Shown here one piece after another: positions 40,393 to 50,085 of a stretch of 64,000 bases of DNA (position 1 is its first letter; each line of letters opens with the position of its first letter). The stretch covers positions 17,579 through 81,578 of the forward strand of contig DJFE01000031.1 of NCBI GenBank assembly GCA_002432025.1. Reading direction: 5' to 3'. The notes under the pieces are model-generated. The model made no database searches and was not told the origin of the DNA. It was given only the letters and a program-made list of their open reading frames with translations. Source of the stretch: Candidatus Avelusimicrobium stercoris (GTDB lineage Bacteria; Elusimicrobiota; Elusimicrobia; Elusimicrobiales; Elusimicrobiaceae). Made by a program: the position numbers and the translations under genes.

Positions 40393-40478
40393 AAAAACAA
40401 CAGTTTCTAAAACGCGCCACGCCGTGCCAGCCCTTTACATCATACAGGCGGCCCTATAAAAGCAAGCCGCCCGTTTGG

Positions 40479-41045
40479 TTAAAAATCATCCGCCTTACTT
40501 ATTTTGGGAATCATCGGATCACCCGTCAGTTCGGTTTGGGTGTCCACTCCCATATAGTCGCAACAGACGCTCACATCGTTTTCGTTTTCCCATACCGGCA
40601 CGCATACCGTCTGCGTACTGCCAAAGGGGCGCACCAAGTGATAGGTGTATTTATTGGATTTGCCCACGCGGCGCGCCACAGCAAACCATTTGTCGGTAGC
40701 GTCCTGCTCAAACGAAATAGCAAAGCCCTCATTTAATATACCGCTTTCCACTCCGCCGCGCGTATAATAAATGGTGTTCTCGGCTCCGTTGGCAAAATCG
40801 TTATGCTCCTTGGGCATACGGACAGCCACCGGGGCCGCATCCAACTGGTGCCAATAAGGTGTATATTGCTGGCGGCGCAAGAAATAGCGTTCCTGCGCGG
40901 AAAGCATTGTGCCCATTAAACTTTCCGCCTCGCCAATGCGCACGCGTTCCACGGCCTTGCCGTAATATGTTATTGCTACGGCGGCTAACACCGCCATAAT
41001 CAACACTACTACCACTAATTCCAACAGCGTAAAACCTTTCTTCAC
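40479..41045 (-). CDS. Type IV pilin-like protein, GTG start
   Basis: 188 residues from GTG 41045, which follows GGGGGAA; the prepilin site KKG-FTLLELVVVVLIMAVLA begins immediately after it. Then AVERVRIGEAESLMGTMLSAQERYF and a Cys-containing C-terminal domain (QTVCVPVWEN, VSVCCDYMG). A minor pilin is likely because the leader is weak and the sequence is the most divergent of the set. Confidence 0.9.
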   Translation of the reverse strand: MKKGFTLLELVVVVLIMAVLAAVAITYYGKAVERVRIGEAESLMGTMLSAQERYFLRRQQYTPYWHQLDAAPVAVRMPKEHNDFANGAENTIYYTRGGVESGILNEGFAISFEQDATDKWFAVARRVGKSNKYTYHLVRPFGSTQTVCVPVWENENDVSVCCDYMGVDTQTELTGDPMIPKISKADDF

Positions 41046-41116
41046 AAGTTCCCCCGTTAGAGCCGCACTTACCACACCAACGCCCGCTGCACAAGTTGCG
41101 CGCGCTCTTTACTCGT

Positions 41117-41704
41117 TTATAAACTCATAAACGTAGAAATGCCACCCATCACCATATCTACGGACATCAAAATAAGAATCATACCCGTCAAGCGTTCAAT
41201 GGCAATCAAACCGCGTTTGCCCAGCAAATTGCTGATAGGGAAGGAAGCCATTAAGATAATGGAGTTAATGACGGAGGCTACAATCACCGCGCCCAGCGTA
41301 ATAAACTTGTTGGACTGCTGGGCCGCCGTAATCATCACCATAGACAGAGCCGCCGGACCCGCCACCAAGGGGATAGCCAACGGCACCACAAAGGGCTCAT
41401 CTTCCTTGGGGTCGTTTTTGGGTTCCTCATCCCCGCCAAACACCAACTTAACCGAGATGATAAACAAAATGATACCACCCGCAATACTGAGTGAATATTC
41501 GTGGATACCAAACGCCCGCAAGAACCATTTGCCCAAGAACAAAAAGGCCACCATAATAAGCAGAGCGATAGCCAACTCGCGGATGAGCACGGTTTTGCGG
41601 CGTTCCGGCGCCACTTTTTTAAGCGCGGCAATAAACAGCGGAATATTGCCGAAGCCGTCCATTACCAAGGCAAGCGTAATGACGGAAGAAATAAACGAAT
41701 CCAT
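41117..41704 (-). CDS. MarC family integral membrane protein
   Basis: 195 residues, six spans. The family pattern is seen in DGFGNIPLFIAALKKV near the N-terminus, GGIILFIISVKLVFG, the proline-rich PLAIPLVAGPAAL segment and RLTGMILILMSVDMV at the end. MarC proteins are of unknown function, despite their name. Divergent from the ClC gene across a 160-bp region. Confidence 0.92.
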   Translation of the reverse strand: MDSFISSVITLALVMDGFGNIPLFIAALKKVAPERRKTVLIRELAIALLIMVAFLFLGKWFLRAFGIHEYSLSIAGGIILFIISVKLVFGGDEEPKNDPKEDEPFVVPLAIPLVAGPAALSMVMITAAQQSNKFITLGAVIVASVINSIILMASFPISNLLGKRGLIAIERLTGMILILMSVDMVMGGISTFMSL

Positions 41705-41863
41705 AAAAAACTCCTTGTAAATTGTTCAAATTTCCGGGCTAAATATTCTTCGCCCGGGCTTCGTCCTATATAGTATAGCAAAAATCACTCCGCCCGGCGC
41801 AGGCCCCCAAATAACCCGTTTTTACCCTGCAAGAGGAAAGGGCAATTTAGTAAGATATTAATT

Positions 41864-43246
41864 ATGTTAGACGAACACCGCACAAATTTTATTAATATTG
41901 TTAAATGGTTTTTATTGGCTACCGTTATCGGCGCACTGGTGGGTGTACTGGACGCGGCCTTCTTAAAAATCTTGGACGCCTCTATTGCGTGGCGCAACGG
42001 GATTCCGCTCTTTTATTTGGCCTTACCCGTTTTCCTATATATAGTGGCCCTTTTGGGGCGCAAAACCGCCAAGGGGGATAAGGATTTTTCCACCGACGCG
42101 GTTATCAATAAAATCAATGCAGAAAAGCCCATTTCCTTTATTTCCATTTTAAAGGGCTTTACCTTGCCCATTGTAACAATGGTTTCCGGCGGTTCGGCGG
42201 GTAAAGAAGCCCCGTGTGCCGACGTGGGGGCGGGCGTTTCGTCCCTATTGGCACGGCTGCTGCATATGGACCGCGAGGACCAACGCCGGATGATGATTTG
42301 CGGCGTAAGCGCGGGCTTTGCGGGCGTATTCGGCGTGCCGATATCGGGCGCGCTGTTCGGGCTGGAAGTGCTGTGGGTGGGACATATTTTTTATGAGGTA
42401 ATGTTCCCCGCACTGGTAGCCGGGATTACCGCCTTTCAGGTTACTTCGTTTTTAGGCGTGGATTATATTTATCATCCGCTCCACTTTGTGCCGGTATTTT
42501 CGGAACAGTTCTTCCTTAAAATGATTATCGCCGGGATGTTCTTCGGCCTGGTGTCTATCCTATTTATTGAAATCAGCAAATTTGCCCGCGTGGTGTTCCG
42601 CTATATCGCCCTGCGCACGCGGCTGTTTTGGTCGTGTATGATTGGCGGGCTTATTTTGGTGGCGATTGGCTACTTTGCTTCCCCTATTTATTTGGGGCTT
42701 GGAATGCCCGGGATTGATATGGCTTTAAATGGCGAGCCGCTTTTGTCCCCCTTTGGCTTTTTGTATAAGATTATCACAACGTCTATCACGTTTGCCGCCG
42801 GAGGAATCGGCGGGGTGGTTACACCCATTTTCTTTGTAGGCGCGCAGGCGGGGGCTATGCTGGCCGATTTTATGCGCGTGGACAGCGCGACCTTGGCCGC
42901 GCTTGGCCTAGTAGCCGTTTTGGCGGGCACAGCCAATACGCCGCTGGCCGCCAGCATTATGGCCATAGAACTTTTCGGCCCGGCGATTGCGCCGTATGCC
43001 ACGGTAGTCTGCGTGATTAGTTTCTTAATTACCGGGCGGCAGAGCATTTACCCCAGCCAGCGGATTTCTATGGACAGCGGAAAAAATTTGGAAGAAGAAC
43101 CCGCCTTTCACCACAAGCATTACGGCCGCCGCGCCAGCGACCGCAAACAACGGATTCACCCGCGCAAGACGCTGCTTAAAAAAGCGGTACGGGAAATGGT
43201 CCGCCACTTGATTCCCAATCCAAAAGGTTTTGACGAAAAGAAATAA
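41864..43246 (+). CDS. ClC-type chloride channel/antiporter
   Basis: 460 residues, about ten hydrophobic helices. Selectivity loops: GGSAGKEAPCADVG retains the gating Glu of the GxExP motif, and GVPISGALFGLEVL follows. There is no C-terminal CBS pair; the tail is short, basic and rich in His/Arg. Whether it is a channel or H+/anion exchanger cannot be told. A TAAGAT at 41851-41856 ends seven bases before the ATG, without a Shine-Dalgarno, so a leaderless transcript is likely. Confidence 0.93.
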   Translation: MLDEHRTNFINIVKWFLLATVIGALVGVLDAAFLKILDASIAWRNGIPLFYLALPVFLYIVALLGRKTAKGDKDFSTDAVINKINAEKPISFISILKGFTLPIVTMVSGGSAGKEAPCADVGAGVSSLLARLLHMDREDQRRMMICGVSAGFAGVFGVPISGALFGLEVLWVGHIFYEVMFPALVAGITAFQVTSFLGVDYIYHPLHFVPVFSEQFFLKMIIAGMFFGLVSILFIEISKFARVVFRYIALRTRLFWSCMIGGLILVAIGYFASPIYLGLGMPGIDMALNGEPLLSPFGFLYKIITTSITFAAGGIGGVVTPIFFVGAQAGAMLADFMRVDSATLAALGLVAVLAGTANTPLAASIMAIELFGPAIAPYATVVCVISFLITGRQSIYPSQRISMDSGKNLEEEPAFHHKHYGRRASDRKQRIHPRKTLLKKAVREMVRHLIPNPKGFDEKK

Positions 43247-43253
43247 GCACACA

Positions 43254-43284
43254 AAAAGCCCCGGTTTTCGCCGGGGCTTTTTTA
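43254..43284. terminator. Shared terminator of ClC and add
   Basis: AAAGCCCCGG pairs with CCGGGGCTTT, with A and T runs. Confidence 0.85.
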
Positions 43285-43296
43285 TCGGTAATAGAG

Positions 43297-44520
43297 TTAG
43301 TACAGCGGGATATTGTACTCGCGCGCCAAGGCGTTGTAGCGGTCAATGACCTTGCGTACAAAGCGGCGCTTTTCCACATAACTGCCAGGGAAGAACGCAC
43401 TCTTAAAGCCCGCAATTACAATGTTTTTAAGTTCCTTGGGAGCCAAGTCCACATTATGGACCAAGAGTTCCATTTCCTTAGTAACCGTGGTATTGGATAC
43501 CAAGCGGTTATCCGTATTGATGCTGACGGGTAACCCGCGCTTAATCATTTCTTTAATCGGGTGGTCTTTAACGGATTTAATTTCCGGCAAGGTCTGCAAA
43601 TTGCTCGTCAAGCAGACTTCAATACCAATACGCTCGCTGGCAATATAGTCCGCCAAGGAATTGACGTAATCCTCTTTGTCCTGCACTCTTTTGTCTTTAA
43701 TCATTGCGGCGGCAAACAAGTGCGTACCGTGGCCCAAACGGTTGGCGTAGCAGTCGGTAATGGCCTGAAAGATAGATTCGGGGCCGTAGGCTTCGCCAGA
43801 GTGGACCGTCTTGCGGATGAAGTGTTTATGCACATAGCGGTAAGCCGCTAAATGGTCCGCCGCCGGATAGCCGGCTTCCTCGCCTGCGAGGTCAAACCCG
43901 ACCACGGGCAAATGCTCATCCTTGGCGAGTTTTACGACCATCTTCGCGAGTTCCAGCGACGCAATACCAAAAATTTCGCTCTTGCTGGATTGCGAAAGGG
44001 CCTTTATCAAATTGGCGTAGTAGGGCGACATAAATTCGTTAAAATTACGCATCGCGCAGGCAATTACGCCAAAGTAAAATTCCAAATCTTCCCCGTTTTT
44101 AACGGCGGAGGAAGCGTTATGCTCGTCCTGCGCGCGTTTTAACCCGCGCACGACGGCACGCACGGCATCCTGCGCGGACAAGGTATCGCTTGCGTGCAAC
44201 TGCGGCGCAAAGCGGACCTCTAAATAGCGCACGCCCTCGGCAAGGGCATCCTGCCCCAATTCGTAGGCCACGCGCTCAATATTGGCGGCGTTGCGCATCA
44301 CGGCACCGGTATAGAAAAAGCCCTTTAAATATTCCACAAGGGAGGCATATTTGTCTTTAAACACCTTTTCGCGCAAGCCTTCCTCGGTATAGGCGGGGAG
44401 TTCCACGCCCTCTTTTTTGGCTAGTTCAATCAGCGTGGAAAGGCGCAGGGAACCGTCCAAATGGACGTGCAAGTCCGCCTTGGGAATACGTTTTAAAAAC
44501 TCACTGGGGATGTTCATCAT
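43297..44520 (-). CDS. add: Adenosine deaminase
   Basis: 407 residues. Deaminates adenosine to inosine in purine salvage. Metal ligands DLHVHLDGS at the N-terminus, VHSGEAYGPESI with the catalytic Glu, RLGHGTH, and SINTDNRLVSNTT where many ADAs have DDP. The protein is longer than the usual 340-350 residues, mainly from an insertion around residues 110-190. Two bases after cysS; last gene of a long leftward run. Confidence 0.93.
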   Translation of the reverse strand: MMNIPSEFLKRIPKADLHVHLDGSLRLSTLIELAKKEGVELPAYTEEGLREKVFKDKYASLVEYLKGFFYTGAVMRNAANIERVAYELGQDALAEGVRYLEVRFAPQLHASDTLSAQDAVRAVVRGLKRAQDEHNASSAVKNGEDLEFYFGVIACAMRNFNEFMSPYYANLIKALSQSSKSEIFGIASLELAKMVVKLAKDEHLPVVGFDLAGEEAGYPAADHLAAYRYVHKHFIRKTVHSGEAYGPESIFQAITDCYANRLGHGTHLFAAAMIKDKRVQDKEDYVNSLADYIASERIGIEVCLTSNLQTLPEIKSVKDHPIKEMIKRGLPVSINTDNRLVSNTTVTKEMELLVHNVDLAPKELKNIVIAGFKSAFFPGSYVEKRRFVRKVIDRYNALAREYNIPLY

Positions 44521-44521
44521 A

Positions 44522-45922
44522 TTATTTTTTCTCCGCTTGTTGGCCCTTTGGCGTATCTTTTACCACATACCCCAACCGGGCAATGGCGTCGCGAAGTTCA
44601 TCGGATTTTTTCCAATCCTTCGCAGCGCGGGCTTCGGCGCGCGCCTTTAACAGGTCGGCCACTTCGGCCGGCAACTCGTTAGCGGCGGCTTCCGGTTTTT
44701 TAAATAAATCCAGCGACAAAATCGTATCGGCAAATTCCAAGAACGCCAATTTTTCCCCCGCCGTCAGTTCGCCCGAGCGGACGGCTTCCCAGGTAATGGC
44801 CAAGGCCTTGGGGGCATTTAAATCGTCCTCCATAGCGGCGGTAAATTTATCCTTCCAGGCTTGGACCTTTTCGTTCTGCACGGGCTTGCCGTTGGCTTCG
44901 TCCTTGGCTTGGCAGGACAAGGCGCGCAGGTTTTTAAGGCTCTTGGTAGCGCTGTCCATACTTTCGTAGGAAAATTCCAACTGCGTGCGGTAATGCGCGC
45001 CCAAGCACAAATAGCGGTAAGCCAAAGGCTCATAGCCCTTTTCTTTTAATACGTCCAGCGTAACAAAGGTGCCGCCGGATTTGGACATTTTGCCCGAGCG
45101 CAAAATCAAAAATTCGCCGTGGACCCAATAGTTCACATATTTTTCGCCGGTGGCGGCTTCGCTCTGGGCGATTTCGTTGGTATGGTGAATCGTAACGTGG
45201 TCAATCCCGCCGCAATGAATATCCAGCGTGTGGCCCAAATATTTCATCGCCATAGCGGAGCACTCAATATGCCACCCCGGGAAACCAACTCCCCACGGGC
45301 TATCCCACTCCATTTGGCGTTTTTTATCCTTGGGAGAAAATTTCCACAAGGCAAAATCGGTCGGGTTGCGCTTTTCGTCGCTCATTTCCACACGCGCGCC
45401 GCCCTGCAAACCGCGGATACGGGCGTGGCCGACAAGGGCATCGTAGCGGTCAAACTTGGAAGTATCGTAATAAATGCCGTCCGAAGTGCGGTACGTGTAT
45501 CCTTTTTCTTCCAGCGTTTTAACAAGCGCAATCATTTCCTTAATGTGCGCAGTCGCGCGGCTGATAATCGTCGGGCGGGTGCAATGCAGGGCATCGTAAT
45601 CCTGCCAAAATTTGGCTTCGTAGAACTTGGCGATGTCCCACGCGCTTTTGCCCTCGCGTGCGGCGCCGACTTCCATTTTATCCTCGCCGGAATCCGCATC
45701 CGACACCAAGTGCCCCACATCGGTAATATTCATTACGTGTTTGAGCGGGTAGTGCAAGCGGATGGTGCGGGAAAGCAAATCCTCAAAAATATAGGTACGC
45801 AAATTTCCGATGTGCGCAAAGTTATACACGGTCGGCCCGCAGCAGTACATTGTTACCTGTTTTTCGTTCTGCGGTTTAAATTCGTCTTTATGGTGTGTGG
45901 CAGTATTATATAAGTACATCAT
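44522..45922 (-). CDS. cysS: Cysteinyl-tRNA synthetase
   Basis: 466 residues, class I synthetase. CGPTVYNFAHIGN carries the zinc ligand and HIGH motif; GWHIECSAMAM and the GGIDHVTIHHTNE block bind zinc and substrate; KMSKSGG follows. Start ATG 45922 overlaps the lipoprotein stop, with GAGG upstream. Essential for translation. Confidence 0.97.
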   Translation of the reverse strand: MMYLYNTATHHKDEFKPQNEKQVTMYCCGPTVYNFAHIGNLRTYIFEDLLSRTIRLHYPLKHVMNITDVGHLVSDADSGEDKMEVGAAREGKSAWDIAKFYEAKFWQDYDALHCTRPTIISRATAHIKEMIALVKTLEEKGYTYRTSDGIYYDTSKFDRYDALVGHARIRGLQGGARVEMSDEKRNPTDFALWKFSPKDKKRQMEWDSPWGVGFPGWHIECSAMAMKYLGHTLDIHCGGIDHVTIHHTNEIAQSEAATGEKYVNYWVHGEFLILRSGKMSKSGGTFVTLDVLKEKGYEPLAYRYLCLGAHYRTQLEFSYESMDSATKSLKNLRALSCQAKDEANGKPVQNEKVQAWKDKFTAAMEDDLNAPKALAITWEAVRSGELTAGEKLAFLEFADTILSLDLFKKPEAAANELPAEVADLLKARAEARAAKDWKKSDELRDAIARLGYVVKDTPKGQQAEKK

Positions 45923-46494
45923 TGTTTGGCCTCTTCTTTCAGTTGCAAATAAGTGGTTTTGATAGTGTTAAAAAACAGCGTGCAGGTGGATTGGCCCACC
46001 TCGTTGGCGGAAGTTTCGCTGAGTTTACAGTTTACCGTAATGTCGGAAAGGGAATTGACCGCGCCAACGCTGGCCATAGAATAGGTAAAGCCCACCGGGC
46101 GGTATTTTTTGAGTGCCACAGCGTAGGCTTTATCAAGCGCCTTTTGAAACAAATTCATATCCTTGCGCGTGGCGGAAGCGCCCAACTGAAACTTGCGCGT
46201 GGCCACGCTGACGACCACATCGCCGTAGTTACCATAGGTGCTGGCCAAATTTTCCGACGTAAAATCTTCATCTTCTCCCAGTTGCGCTTCCTCGGCAGAC
46301 GGAGCCGTGGTTTCCGTGCCGGTAGGCGTGTTTTCGGGCGGGAATGGAGAGGTAAACTCGTAATACGCCTGGTTGCCCGGGTAGCGGGAATAATCAATCC
46401 CTTGGGTTACTTTTTTAGTGGAGCGGTAATCGGTACTGCTGCAAGCGGCCACAAAGCCCGCCAAAACCAAGATTAAAATAAAACGAATCTTCAT
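45919..46494 (-). CDS. Lipoprotein of unknown function
   Basis: 191 residues. Lipobox VAAC-SS after a clear signal. A Pro/Thr/Glu linker is followed by an alpha/beta domain (NYGDVVVSVATRKFQLG; CTLFFNTIKTTYLQ). No family recognised. It lies between ispDF and cysS with tight overlaps, so it is cotranscribed. Confidence 0.82.
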   Translation of the reverse strand: MKIRFILILVLAGFVAACSSTDYRSTKKVTQGIDYSRYPGNQAYYEFTSPFPPENTPTGTETTAPSAEEAQLGEDEDFTSENLASTYGNYGDVVVSVATRKFQLGASATRKDMNLFQKALDKAYAVALKKYRPVGFTYSMASVGAVNSLSDITVNCKLSETSANEVGQSTCTLFFNTIKTTYLQLKEEAKQ

Positions 46495-46506
46495 AGGTAA
46501 AACTCC

Positions 46507-47655
46507 TTACTTTTGAATTTTTAACGTAGCCACCGCGTGGCACATAGCCGCTTCCCCGCGGCCGATTTCGCCAACGTGTTCGTGGCTTTTGGATTTAAAA
46601 CTGACGTTTTCCAAGGGCATTTCAAACACTTCCGCCAACGACTTGCGGACCGCGTCGTAATGCGGTTTTATTTTGGGTTCTTGGGTGATAATAGTTGCGT
46701 CAATATGTTCAATTTGCGCGTGGTGGGAGCGGACGATTTCCAGCACTTTTTTCGCAATTTTTACGCTGGAAATACCTTTAATAGATTCATCCGTAGGCGG
46801 GAACAAAATGCCAATTTCCCCCGCGCACAGCGCGCCCAAAATAGCATCGCACAAGGCGTGCAGTACCAAATCTCCGTCGCTATGGCCTAAAAAGCCCTTT
46901 GTGTGCGGGATTTCCGCCCCGCCGATAAACAACTTGCGCCCCGGTTCCAAACGGTGCAAATCAAACCCGAAACCCGTGCGGTAAATAACAGAATTTTCCA
47001 AGAGAGCCTCCGCAAATACTAAATCTTCCGGCGTGGTAATTTTGTTGTTTTTGTAGGAAGACGGCACCACGCGCACTTTTATCCCCAATTTTTCCACCAG
47101 TTGGGATTCATCCGTTGCGCCTTCCTCTTGCCCGAATTTTTCCAACGCTTCCGCCAAAATAGGGCGACGGTAGCATTGGGGCGTTTGCGCGGCCCACAGG
47201 ACCGAACGGTCCAGCGTGTTTTGCACAAAACCGTCCTTGCAAACCTTTACCGTATCCTTAACGGGCACGGCTAATACAGCAGCCCCATATTTCTGCGCGG
47301 CCTGCAAGCAAGCGCTGATATGCACGGGCTCCACCAGTGGGCGGGCGCCGTCGTGCACGGCCACTAATTGGGCAGCAGCGGACGTCTTTAAAAAACCGTT
47401 TTTTACGGACAACAGCCGCGTTTTGCCGGGGTCTGCAAAAATAATATGGGGAAAGCGTTTTTCCAGTTCCGCGCGGTTTTCGGGCGGCGTAACCACCACA
47501 ATTTCTTTTATTTCCGGCGTATTTAAAAACGCTTCTACCGTGCGGACAAGTACGGGCTTTCCGCCAAGCGGCAACATTTGCTTGGGGCGGCCCATACGCG
47601 TGCCGCTTCCCCCCGCTACAATCACCGCTGACGAAAAGCCCGTCTGTTCAGACAT
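46507..47655 (-). CDS. ispDF: Bifunctional IspD-IspF (MEP pathway)
   Basis: 382 residues. The N-terminal IspD half (CDP-ME synthesis) has AVIVAGGSGTRMG and PKQMLPLGGKPV, then VAVHDGARPLV. The C-terminal IspF half (ring closure to MEcPP) starts at TGFGFDLHRLEPG and has LGHSDGDLVLHALCDAILGA and FKSKSHEHVGEIGRGE. The fusion bypasses IspE physically and is known in several phyla. ATG 47655 lies eight bases after the preceding stop; the longer reading to 47679 is rejected. Confidence 0.96.
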   Translation of the reverse strand: MSEQTGFSSAVIVAGGSGTRMGRPKQMLPLGGKPVLVRTVEAFLNTPEIKEIVVVTPPENRAELEKRFPHIIFADPGKTRLLSVKNGFLKTSAAAQLVAVHDGARPLVEPVHISACLQAAQKYGAAVLAVPVKDTVKVCKDGFVQNTLDRSVLWAAQTPQCYRRPILAEALEKFGQEEGATDESQLVEKLGIKVRVVPSSYKNNKITTPEDLVFAEALLENSVIYRTGFGFDLHRLEPGRKLFIGGAEIPHTKGFLGHSDGDLVLHALCDAILGALCAGEIGILFPPTDESIKGISSVKIAKKVLEIVRSHHAQIEHIDATIITQEPKIKPHYDAVRKSLAEVFEMPLENVSFKSKSHEHVGEIGRGEAAMCHAVATLKIQK

Positions 47656-47662
47656 AAAAACC

Positions 47663-48610
47663 TTATTTAACTTTGGCAAAAATCATCCGGCCGGAAGAGG
47701 TTTGCAAAATGGAATACACCGCCACTTCCGTACGTTTGCCGATATGTTTGCGGCCGTCTTCCACCACGACCATTGTGCCGTCGTCCAGGTAGCCGATGCC
47801 CTGTTCTTTTTCTTTACCGTCCTTCATAATAAACAGCGACATACTTTCCCCGGGCAGCACCACCGGTTTTAAGGCGGTAGCCAAGTCCGCAATATTAAGC
47901 GCAATTACATTGTAAAGCGCGGCAATTTTATTTACATTAAAATCAAGCGTTACCACTTCGGCATCTAAACTTTTAGCCAATTTTACGACGCGTTCCTCCA
48001 AGGTGTCCGCCTTGGGGGTTTTGTTCGTAATGCGCACGGAAATTTCCGACAGTTCCTGCAAGCGGGTGGCCACGTCCAAACCGCGGCGGCCTTTGGCCCG
48101 TTCCAACGGGTCCTTGGAAGACACCATTTTGTTTAATGCGTCCAGCACAAACACCGGCAGTACAATCACGCCGGATAGGAAATTAATTTCGCACAAATCC
48201 ACAATGCGCCCGTCCATAAGCGCGGTAACATCGGCCACTTTTAAGTGGTGGCCTTTATAAGAGAGGCCTTCCAAGTCGCGCGACTTAAACAAACTGGCCA
48301 GCACGCCAAAAATCAGCAGGCCGATTTCAAAGGAGCGGTGGTATTGGTTCCAAAAAGCCATTACATCGCCGTTGGCAAAGTTGTTCATCCCGTAGTCAAA
48401 CAGCACAAACAACATATACCCCAGCAAAAAGCCGGAGCAGGCAATCATAATTTTAATAAGGCGCAAGCGTTTAAACAACACTTCGCCCGCCACGACGAGC
48501 GCACCGCATAAAAGACCCGCGAGCAGGCTCATCCACTCTTTATCAATAAAGTTATACGTTAGAAACGGAAATGCTACCAACGTGGAAATACGAAAAATCC
48601 AAATAGGCAT
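47663..48610 (-). CDS. PIN/TRAM-domain membrane protein (YacL-like)
   Basis: 315 residues. Three or four N-terminal spans, then a PIN nuclease domain with DVTALMDGRIVDL, LPVFVLDALNKMV and VVTLDFNVNKIAAL supplying acidic residues, and a C-terminal TRAM-like beta domain (GIGYLDDGTMVVVEDG). YacL proteins are conserved predicted ribonucleases near ispDF and radA in many bacteria, as here. Substrate unknown. Confidence 0.92.
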   Translation of the reverse strand: MPIWIFRISTLVAFPFLTYNFIDKEWMSLLAGLLCGALVVAGEVLFKRLRLIKIMIACSGFLLGYMLFVLFDYGMNNFANGDVMAFWNQYHRSFEIGLLIFGVLASLFKSRDLEGLSYKGHHLKVADVTALMDGRIVDLCEINFLSGVIVLPVFVLDALNKMVSSKDPLERAKGRRGLDVATRLQELSEISVRITNKTPKADTLEERVVKLAKSLDAEVVTLDFNVNKIAALYNVIALNIADLATALKPVVLPGESMSLFIMKDGKEKEQGIGYLDDGTMVVVEDGRKHIGKRTEVAVYSILQTSSGRMIFAKVK

Positions 48611-48714
48611 ATGCCCTCCAAAAAATAGGGGAACCCGTCCCCGGATAAGACTAGTTATATTCTAGCACTTTGCAGGCTACTTTTACAGCGTTTCTTTGAC
48701 GGCGCGCCGCCGGA

Positions 48715-50082
48715 CTAGCGCAATTTAAGCGCTAATGCGTTCAAATCGGCCAGTTCCACCAGGGTCATTGCGCTTAATTTTTGCTTTTCACCCTTGGTTA
48801 CCGCCGCTGCGAAACCTTTCTTAAAGCCTAACCGCTGGGCTTCTTCCAGCCTGCGGTCAATCAGCGGCACCTTGGCTACCTGTCCCAAAATGCCCACCTC
48901 GGCCATAAACACCCAATCCGGCGCAATCGGAATTTCCTTGCACGAACTGATGACCGCCGCGCAAACGGCTAAATCCAAGGCCGGGTCCTTCAATTTTACG
49001 CCACCCGCCAAACTGACAAAGATGTCCTTGTTGTCTAACGATAGGCCAATATGCTTTTCCAGCGCGGCAAACAGCATCAAACAGCGGTTTAAATCCACTC
49101 CCGTCGCCACCCGGCGCGGGAACGGATAGCGCGTAGGCGACACCAAGGCTTGCACCTCGGTCAAAATCGGCCGAGAACCTTCCAACGCCAAGGAATACGC
49201 ACGCCCCTTCATTGCGCTGTCGCGCGAGGTTTGGGCAAAATATTCGCTGGCGTTCTCCACCGATTCCAACCCGTGGCCCGTCATTTTAAACAGGCCGATT
49301 TCCCCGGTGGAACCAAAGCGGTTTTTGTGCGGACGCAAGAGGCGCAGAACATTATCCTTTTCCGTATCAAAATAGAGCACGCAATCCACCATATGCTCCA
49401 AAATCTTTGGTCCCGCCAGTTCGCCGTCCTTGGTAACGTGGCCCAACACAAAGGTAATAATGCCCTTGGGTTTGCACAAGCGCACCAATTCGCTGGTACA
49501 CTCGCGCACCTGCGCTACCGTACCGGCGGAGGACGTAAATTCCGGGTGGTAAACCGTTTGGATAGAGTCCAAAATCAGCACTTTGGGGTTTACCTGCTCC
49601 ACGGACTCCACGATTTTTTGGATGTCCGTTTCGCACAACAGGAAAATATTGTCGCCGTTTACCTTCAAGCGTTGGGCACGGCCCGAAATCTGGCCGATAC
49701 TCTCCTCACCCGAAATATACAGAACCTTTAACGTTTTGGAAAGTTCCGCCGCCACCTGCAACATTAGCGTAGATTTGCCGATACCGGGCGCCCCAGCCAA
49801 AAGGGTCAACTGCCCTTTGACGAGGCCTCCGCCCAGCAAGCGGTCAAACTCGCTGATGTGGGTTTCTATGCGCGGTTCTTTAACGGCCTTGCTGTTCGCC
49901 AGTTTTACAATTTCGGAAGAGAAATCGGTAAAACTGCGCGTGCGCTGCGAGGCTTTTTTGCTTTCCTGCTGTTTAACCTCTTCCACCAAAGTGTTCCACT
50001 CCCCGCACTCCGGGCATTTACCCGCCCATTTGGGGGATTCGTAACCACACTTTTGGCAGACGAAAACCGTTTTAAATTTCAT
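48715..50082 (-). CDS. radA: DNA repair ATPase RadA/Sms
   Basis: 455 residues. Zinc finger CQKCGYESPKWAGKCPECG at the N-terminus, Walker A GAPGIGKST, the RadA-specific KNRFG motif, and a C-terminal Lon-protease-like domain without catalytic residues. It drives branch migration in recombination. Four bases after mlaD, which is unusual company. Confidence 0.96.
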   Translation of the reverse strand: MKFKTVFVCQKCGYESPKWAGKCPECGEWNTLVEEVKQQESKKASQRTRSFTDFSSEIVKLANSKAVKEPRIETHISEFDRLLGGGLVKGQLTLLAGAPGIGKSTLMLQVAAELSKTLKVLYISGEESIGQISGRAQRLKVNGDNIFLLCETDIQKIVESVEQVNPKVLILDSIQTVYHPEFTSSAGTVAQVRECTSELVRLCKPKGIITFVLGHVTKDGELAGPKILEHMVDCVLYFDTEKDNVLRLLRPHKNRFGSTGEIGLFKMTGHGLESVENASEYFAQTSRDSAMKGRAYSLALEGSRPILTEVQALVSPTRYPFPRRVATGVDLNRCLMLFAALEKHIGLSLDNKDIFVSLAGGVKLKDPALDLAVCAAVISSCKEIPIAPDWVFMAEVGILGQVAKVPLIDRRLEEAQRLGFKKGFAAAVTKGEKQKLSAMTLVELADLNALALKLR

Positions 50083-50085
50083 ACT

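Larger units (their letters stand above)
39747..40478. other. Repeat-filled intergenic region
   Basis: Holds at least four palindromic repeats (39790-39846, 39873-39953, 40019-40108, 40290-40392) and shorter fragments such as 40120-40156 and 40165-40213. No gene is seen. Confidence 0.8.

Noticed and set aside
47656..47679. Earlier start for IspDF
   Set aside because: It overlaps the PIN/TRAM stop and lacks family homology; ATG 47655 follows an AAGG site.
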